From Eretmocerus hayati (lineage: Eukaryota; Arthropoda; Insecta; Hymenoptera; Aphelinidae), in assembly GCA_029851415.1 (NCBI GenBank), contig CM056744.1, positions 87,266,907-87,330,906 on the forward strand: a stretch of 64,000 nt of DNA, given 5' to 3'. Made by a program: the position numbers and the translations under genes. Below, piece after piece: positions 48,599-59,600 of the stretch (position 1 is the stretch's first letter; each line of letters starts with the position of its first letter). A model generated the notes under the pieces. That model saw only the letters and a list, made by a program, of their open reading frames with translations. It ran no database searches and was not told the origin of the DNA.

Positions 48599-51001
48599 GA
48601 CCCCTGGGGCAAGCCATATCGCGTGGTCATGTCGAAGGTCCGACCCCGGAGGGGCAACCCGCCACCGACCGATGCAGCAACATCGCGCAACATCGTGGAA
48701 GACCTCTTCCCAGCAAGAGAACCCAGAGTTACATTCCCTACGGAGAGCGAAGACCCCATCCCGCTCTTCACTATGCAAGAGCTACTCATAGCGGCGAAGA
48801 GGCTGCCCAACGGCAATTCCCCTGGCCTGGTCGGCATTCCAAACGAGGCTCTGAAACTGGTCTTCAAATACAAGCCAGATTTACTCCTCGACCTCTTCAA
48901 CATCTGTCTGAGCGCGGGAATTTTCCCGGACAAGTGGAAACGCTAGAAGCTGGTCCTGATACCTAAGGGTCAAGGAGGTCAACGCCCTCTCAGCATGCTC
49001 GACAATATCGGGAAAATGTACGAGAGGATGGTGCTCAACAGGGTGGAGAAAGCCTACGAAGAAGGCGGTGGGCTATCACCAATGCAGTTCGGTTTCCGGA
49101 AGGGACGGAGCACTGTTCACGCGATCGAGGCGGTCCAAGAACGGGTTCAAGCGTCGGTAGGGAACCCATACCAAGGAAGAGGAGGATTCTCTGCTATCAT
49201 TGCGTTGGACATAAAGAACGCATTCAACTGCGCGAGCTGGGAGCGAGTTTATCAATCTCAAGCAGGTAAAGTGCCCCCCTATCTACTAGCCGTCACGAGT
49301 GACTACCTGCGGAACAGGACCCTCGTATACGACACCGACGAGGGACAAGAGATTCGGGTACTGTCCGCCGGAATCGGACAGGGATCGGTTTTCGGGCCGT
49401 TCAACTGGAACACCAGTCACGACAGCTTACTGTCTATCGAACTGCCAGAAGGAGTGATAATAGTGGCTTTCGCGGACGACGCGGGACTCATAGTATGGGC
49501 TGACAACGAGGAACTCTTGGGTAGATGCGCGAACGAAGCGCTTGCCCGAGTCTACGAGTGGATGATTAGCAGGCTTCTGGAGCTCGCTGTCAAGAAGTGC
49601 GAAGCAATCGTGGTCACAAGGCGTAGGAAGTTCGACCTACCCCGGTTTTATATCAACGGGCAAGAGATTCCACGGAGCTGAAATACCTCGGTGTATGGCT
49701 CCACGACAAGTGGTCGTTCAAAAAGCACATCCAGGAAGCCGCCCAGAAGGCGAGCAGGGTCGGTGCGAGGCTCCAGCGGCTAATGCCGAATATCGGAGGA
49801 CCCAAGGAAAAGAGGCGCGCACTTCTCAACACCGTCACCACCTCCATCATGCTGTACGGTGCACCCGTATGGGGAAAGAGAGTAGAGAAGACCATCATCG
49901 AGAAGAGAATGGGGCCTGTCTACCGAAGAGCGGCCTTGAGGAGTATCCGTGCGTACCGCACCGTGTCAGGAGATGCGGCTCACGTATTGGCGAGTACTCC
50001 GCCCATACAATTGCTCGTCTCGGAGCGAGTGAGGATCTGGGACCGCCAAAAAGTGATCGGAGCCGAACGAGTACTCACTCCGACGATGAAGGAGATCATC
50101 CGCGACAACGAGAAGGAAACCACCCTCGAACAATGGCAAACTGAGTGAGACTCGCCATTCGCGAATGGCAGATGGACGCACCGGTTGATCCGTGACGTAG
50201 CCAAATGGACGGAACGCACCCACGGAGAGATAGATTACTGGACGACGCAAGCACTGAGTGACCACGGTTGTTTCGGTGCCTATCTGACCCGGTTCAAGAA
50301 GAGGACATCCCCAGCATGCCAGTCACGCGGGGACAACTGGGATGACGCTGAACACGCCCTGTTCACGTGCAACGACACACAAAGAGAGCGCGCCGAGTTG
50401 GATGGATAGCTGGGTGCTCAACTGACACCTGAGAACCTCGTCCCGTACTTACTTCGCAACCAGGAGACATGGGATAGAGTTACCGGATACATCAAGCTGG
50501 TGATGACCCGTAAGGAGGAGAAAGAGAGGGAGGTGAGGCGCCTCGATGCCGGTGAATTACAGTAAACCTGCCGATTCAAACAGAAGAGGTCCAAATGGTT
50601 CCAGGAGGAATATGATGGACTGAAGAGGGAAGGAAGAAGAGAGAAGATCGAAGATCGAAGATCGAAGAAAGAAGAATTAAGAATGGAGAGATGGAAGGAG
50701 ATCGAAGAAAGGGAAACAACACCTGCGAGTCGTGAGAAGAGAGACGCTCGATCCTGAGCGCGAGACGCCGCCGGCCCTGAAGTAATGCTCACGCGGTGCC
50801 GGATTGGTATGTTGGTGGATCTCTCCCTTGTCCAATGGCCGGCGCCAACGGAGAAGGAAGAGAGGGTTTACCCGGTTCGGATGGCCGTATCGATGCGGAT
50901 TCCAGCCCGGGACTGTTGGGGAGGTGCTGGCCAGCCGTGTTTGGCTGACCGGTGCCTCTTCTTCGTACGTCGCAGCGTATTCGCCCTACAACCACCTTAA
51001 G

Positions 51002-51035
<34 letters not shown>
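48599..51035 (+). pseudogene. R1-like LINE, array unit C
   Basis: Same 5' truncation point as unit B and the same in-frame TAG (about 48944), TGA (about 50146) and TAG (about 50407). It also has a short deletion near 49676 that shifts the frame, and loss of one finger Cys (CQSRGDNW). Its last ~900 bp is more divergent from B, including the 3' untranslated region. It ends in a 34-A tail and then GGAGAGAGAGATG. Confidence 0.85.
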
Positions 51036-51037
<2 letters not shown>

Positions 51038-51205
51038 AGAGAGAGATGCACATGGCAGTACATATCTTAGCACGTTCGCTGCGACGGTGAAAACCGGCAT
51101 TCCGTCCCAGAGTGCGAGAGTACAAACGCGTGATTTTGCACCTATAATGGTCAAACCTTTTGATTCGTTATCAGTTTAGTATGTATATACAAGAAATCTA
51201 AGAAC

Positions 51206-51237
51206 TTTCGCGGGTCCCACCGGTGGGATCCGCGAAA
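51206..51237. repeat. 32-bp near-perfect palindrome
   Basis: TTTCGCGGGTCCCACC followed directly by its inverted form with one mismatch and no loop. It lies between the R1 array and the satellite. It could be the terminus of a small element. Confidence 0.7.
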
Positions 51238-51419
51238 ATCTCTATCGGGTAATGGGGGGTGAAGTGAATGATCGAACTACCCAAATTAGTGATCCTAATA
51301 TGTAATCTTCAGCTTTTCGGGAGCATTCGTTGATTTCCCGGTACCATTCGGGTAATTCGCGAGCATGGCCTGAATTGGAAGCTTTCGCCTCGTAAGAACC
51401 ACGGATTGCGATTGTGATG

Positions 51420-52590
51420 GGTGCCTGAACTCAGCACAAACATTTCCGCACAAACGAAAATTAACTATCTGATATTTTATTGCTTTTTTATTGCTAATTT
51501 ATTGCTGTATTGCGGAATTTATTGCTCTTCATTTTCTCGAGTTATGAGTGTTTGTGCTGAGTTCAGTGTGGAGCCAGCACAAACATCAGGTTCTTGTCGA
51601 CCTATCTGAACCCAACTTATCTTATATTTTATTGCTAATTTATTGCTCTCAGAATCCGTTTCGATCATCCCCTTAGGGTAACTTCCGGCGGAGATATGAG
51701 AGTTTGTGCTGAGTTCAATGTGGAGCCAGCACAAACATTAGGTTGTTGTCGACCTATCCAAACCTAACTTAGCTCATATTTTATTGCTAATTTATTGCTC
51801 TCAGAATCCGTTTCGATCATCCCCTTAGGGTAACTTCCGGCGGAGATATGAGAGTTTGTGCTGAGTTCAATGTGGAGCCAGCACAAACATTAGGTTGTTG
51901 TCGACCTATCCAAACCTAACTTAGCTCATATTTTATTGCTAATTTATTGCTCTCAGAATCCGTTTCGATCATCCCCTTAGGGTAACTTCCGGCGGAGATA
52001 TGAGAGTTTGTGCTGAGTTCAATGTGGAGCCAGCACAAACATTAGGTTGTTGTCGACCTATCCAAACCTAACTTAGCTCATATTTTATTGCTAATTTATT
52101 GCTCTCAGAATCCGTTTCGATCATCCCCTTAGGGTAACTTCCGGCGGAGATATGAGAGTTTGTGCTGAGTTCAATGTGGAGCCAGCACAAACATTAGGTT
52201 GTTGTCGACCTATCCAAACCTAACTTAGCTCATATTTTATTGCTAATTTATTGCTCTCAGAATCCGTTTCGATCATCCCCTTAGGGTAACTTCCGGCGGA
52301 GATATGAGAGTTTGTGCTGAGTTCAATGTGGAGCCAGCACAAACATTAGGTTGTTGTCGACCTATCCAAACCTAACTTAGCTCATATTTTATTGCTAATT
52401 TATTGCTCTCAGAATCCGTTTCGATCATCCCCTTAGGGCAACTTCCGGCGGAAATATGAGAGTTTGTGCTGAGTTCCGTGTAGACACAGCACAAACATTA
52501 GATTTTGGCCGACCCTTTAATACCTAACTTAGCCTATACTTTATTGATATTTCATTGCTCTAAGAACCTTCGTCAGCTATTATCTCAGAA
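51420..52590. repeat. 152-bp satellite, about seven units
   Basis: GAGTTC(A/C)(A/G)TGTGGAGCC anchors occur at 51559, 51711, 51863, 52015, 52167, 52319 and (changed) 52471, exactly 152 bp apart. Units from 51711 to 52470 are almost identical; the first and last are clearly diverged, and a partial unit lies at about 51420-51550. Each unit holds GTTTGTGCTG and CAGCACAAAC about 15 nt apart, a 10-bp-stem hairpin, plus TTTATTGC words. Confidence 0.93.
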
Positions 52591-52599
52591 AAGCGACAA

Positions 52600-53310
52600 T
52601 AGACATTCGCGTTTGAACACGGAGGGCACAACACCCATCGGTGGCGAGGTTGCAGTGGCGCAAGAGCCGGAGAAGTAATGAATAGGGGCCACTCTTTATG
52701 GAGGTCAAGTCCTGCATGCAATTAGGGCTAATGTCAAGATAAACTCGATGCAGTCTCGCACCGATTGATGGAAACTCGCCAGAATGGTCTAATCTACTCG
52801 TTTCTAGAGAAATTCAGGAAGAGGGAATTTTAGAAGGTGTTGTACACAGGTGAAAATGAAGTTAGTTGTAACTGATCTGATCATACATATGAAGAGCAAG
52901 CGCACTAAAGTCGCGATCAGTGCGAACTCTCTATGGTACTCGATCACTTTATTAAGATCGCCGTTGATTTACAAAATAATACAGCGTACTTCGCTCCAAG
53001 GAGAGTTCCTTCATATGAGTAGAGCACCATTGGCTAGTGGTTTATCTCATTCAAATCAGTTTCTATCGTATCATCTTGGCACTGAGAGTGTAGTCTAATA
53101 AATTCTGTAATGTTACTGTATCGTGCACAAACGATGTCATCCCTTCCGATGATCAAGATGATTGTGTGTAAGTAGAAAACTATGAATTACTTGAGTAGGC
53201 GCAAAGGTGAGCTATTACTGGCGGAGAAAGAATATTCATTCGTAGTCCAAGTTGATCTGAGGGTAGAGCGATCACCGGTTATTCCGTGCAAAAGACAGTT
53301 CCTCATCAAC
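52600..53310. other. 3' flank of the transposase-like gene
   Basis: No gene seen. A minus-strand AATAAA at 52953-52948 lies about 360 nt after the stop codon and could be its polyadenylation signal. I looked here for an inverted match to 63604-64000 and saw none. Confidence 0.5.
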
Positions 53311-53621
53311 TCACAATTCTTCGCAGAGCACGATCAAAGATATAACTATTGCTTTGGTTTCTCTCACTCGTTCGACTTTCGCATCCAAGTCGTCCATGAC
53401 GTACCACGATCCGCAACCACGTCTGTAGATGTATGGTTTATAGTGAGCAGACACTTTTCCATTTTCGTCCCTCCCAAGTTCTTCATATTCCACAACACCG
53501 GATACTCGTAATTGCGTTCTGTTTGGATCTGGATTCTCGAAGGATTGTGGAATATCTCGTAACTTGATTTTGACTAAGTCATCGTCTTCCCATCTCTCGA
53601 CGTTAATAACAACGATTGGCC
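53311..53621 (-). CDS. Exon 8: USP-like His box and C-terminus (residues 1224-1326)
   Basis: Acceptor TTTACAG. SAHYKPYIYR (His1283) then GSWYVMDD (Asp1300) matches the USP order HY...W(Y)...DD. The stop is at 53313-53311, 26 residues after Asp1300, so the domain is complete. Confidence 0.78.
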
Positions 53622-56600
53622 CTGTAAATAGAATGGTTTTATTCTACCGAACAGTCTATGCGATTTGGACCACTTGTCCTCTCCAAAAGATTTGGATCTT
53701 ATCACGATCTTTGTACGTCTCACCTGTAGAACAAGAAACTTTTTCAACCCCTTCACAATTTTTACAAGCTCTCCCGTCCAGTTTTATCGGCTGGCTACTC
53801 AGAATGTTGGAGAAATTTCCTTTTACCAATTCATCGGGATCAATTTTAAATGTCACCAAAGGTTTCTCATATGTCATGCAACCCGACGAGCATTCGTATA
53901 CCTCTTTGTAGCTGATATACTCGCCTAGCAGTCTCTCTGTCATAGTCCCTATATTTGTCGTTGCATTTAGGGAATATGTCTTAGCCAACTGGTCGTGGGC
54001 TTTCAATTCGCTTGATAAATGCTTTAGTATCATCTTTCCTCTAGCCTGGTAGGAATGCGAGCCCACTCCAGATTTCAATGTTTGACGGACCAATTTGAAG
54101 AATTCTTCATTTTCGCCGTGTACCTGGACCTGCAAAAAATGTATTAGTGAGCAACATTAACAAACTCAAGATTTCTCGTAAATCATAGGGTGGCAGAATT
54201 CCGTTTATAGGCTCTCGATCTTTATTTTAATGTGATATACTCACACACTGTTCAACTTTTGGGAAGTCATACGCTGAGGTCAAAATAACTTGGAATAATG
54301 AATCGAATGCACAGGTGTGGTGGATTCTAATGATCATCCCTTGGAATCGGATAGGAGATATTTCTTGTAATAGTCCATTCTTCAAAACAGGTATGCGGGC
54401 ATGGCGTTGTATAGATAAGCAATCTTTGACCCTGCTCCTGTTTTTCCCGAAGTACATGGCCTCTTTCTTTCGACGCGTACTCTTTCCAGAAATATCAGAA
54501 TCATTATCTAGTTTCTTTCGCTTAGATGTTGATCTCTTCTCATTAGTTTCATGGTATCCTCTCCATTTATCATAATCATTTTTCGCGGCAATTTCTTGGG
54601 CATCTTCTTTGGAATTCTCGTGGCACGGTAGACATACCCTACTTTGCAGAGGACCGGGCTCTCCTATTGGCATTGAGCATAAGACTGAGGCATGTATTCG
54701 CCTTCCACAAACGATACACTTAAATATCCGAGATCCATTGCTACTATCAGCACAATGGGGGCAACTCTGTATGTTTCCCGAGGCTGCTCCTGTAATGTTG
54801 CAGAATAAATACGAATAAGGTACGTTAGTAGCAGACTACTCTCTCGAAGTACAATCAACATCATTACTACTCAAAACGAAGAAGAGTCTTCTTCGTTACA
54901 GCGAATATTTGAACGATTTTCCCATTCAATCTAACATTTTCTCCAACGAAACTTCTCTCGTTCCAATAAAATCCATATCATCTAATTCCTTTCACAAGAA
55001 TCTATCGATTGTGGGGGTTTTTTCGAGATAGGATCGCTGGAATCTCGTATACCGTGTTTCGTCTATTATAAGACCTGGCTTATAGCTTTCTAGGCCTGAC
55101 TGAGAGGCCCTATATTCGAGATAGGTCTTATTTCCGAGATAGATCCTATATTTCCAACCCCGGAAAATATGACCTATCAAATTCTTGAAATCTGTTTATC
55201 CAATCAATGTAAAGACAGATTTTCGAATTTCTTACTTTATCATCGAAGGGTTGGGATGAAGGAGCGTAACCGAGTCAATTCAAAAACATTTTATCTTCAA
55301 GGATAGCTTATACTTGAGGGGTGTCTTATATTCGAGATAGGTCTTATATTTCACCGGGTCCTTGATAGGGGTGTCCTATATTTGACGAGGTCTTATATTC
55401 GAGCATGTCTTATAATAGGCGAAACACGGTAGTTATGGTAGAATATTTATTTGTAACCAGATGTTCTCACGCAGATTTGGATAACCTATACTATGGTTTT
55501 TGCGGCAGAATGTATCAATCACCAATTAATATAACACCAAAATATCATTCCTGATACACTGCGCGTGAAAGCGTACTTTGCGCACAGTTTGACGACTTTC
55601 ATTCACAGTTTATCAAAGAATATGGTTTCATGTGCGGAACTAAAACCTATTTTTCGCATCCTCGAGATGATTCCGACCTTCGGTTGCGGTTCGGGCGCGA
55701 AAACACATCAGTCGGTTGGAGAGGGAATTTTCACCCTTCTATTGAAATGTATCATCAATCTCCATGGATTTTAATTCTCCGAGAAAATCAAAATTTCAAC
55801 AAGAACCTTCATCCTGATCATCTTCCCTCCACCTGAATCTAAATTTCGTCTCAATCCAAAGGTAGATCTTGCTGAAAAAAATCTTAGTTTAAATGCTCAT
55901 GATCTCCCCAGAAATTTCCCCGAATGAATAGCTCAAAATGGAGGTCGATTTGTCTTTACTATTAACTATTTCCTCGTATCCATCTCCACGACTAATTCAT
56001 TCAACTTTCAATGGCCTGACTCCATACGTTCACGCCACTTTCCATCAATTGTTCGATACCGAAATTTTCCGCAAAATATCGAATTTTTTGATGAACTGTG
56101 AGTAGGAGTCGACAAACTGTGAAGGCGAAGTATATACACCTTCACGCATAGTGTACACTCACGAAGCGCCTGAACTGTCCACTTTTGTCCTTGTTGCACT
56201 CACGGGAGCATGGGTTATGTCAATGAGTGCGAGTGGGACAGAGGCGGACAGTTCAAGTCCCTCGTGAGTGTACCAACATTGAATTTACCCGACAGGGAAA
56301 TATGTGGAATGAGTGCTATGAAAACTCCTTCGATATAGGCCATAGTGAGGCTACTCATACGGGACCATTCTCAGACACGTTTTCATATTTTCATGTGCTT
56401 GTCGGGATTCCGCATCCAGATGATGATTACACTGATAAATGTTGGCGTTAAGAAAATGACATTTCGGAAGTTATACATTCTCTCACCGTTGTCTTGGATA
56501 TCTGATGTAGCACAAGCGTTATCCTTAGAAGGCTGAGGTACTACTCGTGCGGTTAGGTCGGGGTACTTATGCATCAAGCCTTTATCATGACAGCGGTAAC

Positions 56601-59600
56601 ACAACCGACTTTGTCCATAACCCTCTTCGCCGATAGGTAAGGAACATTCTTCGAAAGGGTGAACCGATTCTCCGCAAATGATGCATTTGTGTGATCCATC
56701 TGGTTTCCCGAAGTTTTTACATGCTGAGCATTCGGGGCGTGTTATGGTACCTGGAATAAGAAGTGTGGTTTACGCACGATTAGTCAATTTACTCAGCTGG
56801 TAGGGTTTATATGGAGAGTACGCCCTGCTCTGCTTCATATATCAGTGGAAAAATGCAATCGCTTTGTAGAGCCGTCTCAGAATCATTCGAGATTTGATAG
56901 TTAGATGTAGCTTAGTGTCATAACTCTGCCGGATACTCTTAGCTTATTGGATAAATTTTACTAAAAAAATATTGAATGTTTTGCAGTTTTATCAGAGCTG
57001 CACATTCCTGAGACGTTGAAAATGTGAGCTAACGCAAGTTCCCCGTGTAATTCTGACGGACAGGGGGTTCATGATTTGTAATGAAATACTGATCGCTGAG
57101 CTGATACACGGGAAGATTAAATGGAGGGAATTTTTCTGAAATTACGCGATCGTTCTAGAGTGTATCAATAATCAACATTATCTCCATAAAGTAAAAAACG
57201 CGATGTTTATGAGTATACCTTGTACGTTTTTTGCTGATTTTTCTTCACCCTTACTGTTGGCATGATGGGGAGCAATACTTTCCCGAACAATCGGAGACAA
57301 CGGCTGGTCAACGATTGTTGATCTGCGAAAACACGGTACACAAAGTCTGCCTTCCTGTCTGTCTCTATCTTGGTGTCCTTGCTCTTTGTTAGCGTACGAG
57401 CATGGTTCTTCCCCATGTACGCGAGCTCCGCAAACTCTGCATTGTGCCAAAACAGATTCTCCATCTTTGGTATTGCAAGATATACATTTCGATCTCTCGT
57501 CCACTGTACCTGGAGGAAATGCAATGTAGATCTTAATTTTGCGCTACCATTCCTCGACCTTATAATTCTGCACATGGAAAGTGTTCCAAAGGAACGATTT
57601 GATTCGCCGAATCTTTGAACAGAGTTGTAAATTGACGGAACAGCCGTTATTTTACATGACAGTATCAATGTGCTCTAAAAATCTTGATACACACCTTTCT
57701 CTGGCACTGTCGTTGACTTATCAAACTTTGCTTGGTCAAGTTTTAGCCTACCATTGAGGTAATGGATATGTTTTGGGACTACTTCATCGAGTCTGAGGGG
57801 TAGCTCAGCTTTCCTGAAGACCGTGTATTTCAAATGTTTGAATCCAAATTCAACATGGCCACTAGTTGGAGCCGTTTCTGAGCTAACGTTAAATTTTGAA
57901 GCGTGTACGTTCGAAAATAAGCCAAGCAGAGGAAGATCTTTCTTAAAATATTCTGCAAAATCTGTCATACAAAATGCGTTGACTCTATCGCCGGATCCTT
58001 TTTCCTCTATTTGTGACAATGCATCATCGAGGAGTCCCTGGGCCCAATTTTCTAAGCTCTCTGACTTCTCCCTAGAGTTTGGAGGGCTCTCCTCATCTGC
58101 CCCTGCCGGATCACCTCCATCAACTGAATCCAAATCTTCAGATTCAAGTGCACACGATGTACCTGAATGTTCGAGAAATATTGAAGATATTAGATTCAAA
58201 GAGCTATTACAGAATCTACTAACATCAGCTGGCACATGCGATCGTATGAGCCGAGTGATCATTCTCGGCTCTTGAACAAAACCTGATGGACTCGTCAACC
58301 GTAAAATACCCACGTAGTGTAGTTTTGACCTATATCAAACTTCATTTGTATTGAAGACATAAGGATCCTTCTTCCTGGTCTCGAACTCCATAGAAAATTC
58401 ATGTGATCACTCTCTTTGAAATGTGACCACTCAAGGATTTTCCAAGCCAAAATAATCCGTATTTTGGTCAAATGAGAAAGCCAAAACACATAATCGAAAG
58501 AGGAAAGAAACACTTTTCTTTGATTTATGTAGAAATTGTGCTTCAATAGATCTATCGAAGCAAAATTTCGATATATACAGAGCTTCATTAAAGTCCGCTA
58601 CACAGCAGTCGTACCGTTTGATACACTTGAGAGTGCAATTTTTGACTGGGTCCGTAAAATTATCCCAAACGTCGTGAATATCCTCGTCAGCCTAACCGAC
58701 TGACGTGCATTTTTGGGATACTTTTGACGAAAACACTATTAGTTTCTCCCGTCCAGAAACCCTTCAAACCAATCCAAGAGTAGTTCCAGACCAGTTCAAG
58801 AGTAGCTATACAGACCAGTTATAGAGTAGTCAAAGCTCATCTGAAAATTTCTCTCATTCTACCCTTCAAATACGATTTCCATAATGAAATGATTTTTTCA
58901 AATATGGCAAAAATCTACCGCGTTGGCAGAAGTGTTCCACCTTCTCACGTGGGTAATCGAGGGTTAAGATTTTATTGAACTCTGACATATCGTTAAATCA
59001 ATAAGAAGATGAACCAACGACAGAAATCTGTGTGGATCGTGTCTCAGCAAGTCGTGGAGAAGACTGGTACATGACATGTCAAGTGTAATTGTCGTATAGA
59101 TTGCAAGTATAGAGATCCAGATTCGCCGATCAAGATTTATTGAGTGATGTTTCAATGACTTGGCACGGACCATATCTCGAGTTCAGTCATGCTCAAGGAT
59201 GAATTCTTACTTGTATCTACAACTCAGATTTGTGATATCCAGTGTTGATAAAATAAATGCAAGTTCAATGACCAAGCATAGTGTTATGGCAAAAATTAAG
59301 CTACTTCAAAGTAATACCTGTTACTTCCGCGTAGAGGAATGTTTTCGCTTCCTCACAAGCACTTTTCTCGCCATTTTCTGTGAAACCATCAGTTTCAGAA
59401 TGAAGGACGATGAATAGGTTTTTTATAATCTTCTCTGCGTCTTCGAGAGAATCACTCATTATGAGGCGACCAATGCAAGCTTTGAAGAATGTTTTGATCG
59501 GTCTCCGATAATGTTTAGTTTTTTTCGCATATTTGGCCATGGTGTGTGCTCCATCTATACGAATGTATGGGATTCTGCTGAGATCGATATTCTGGCTCAC

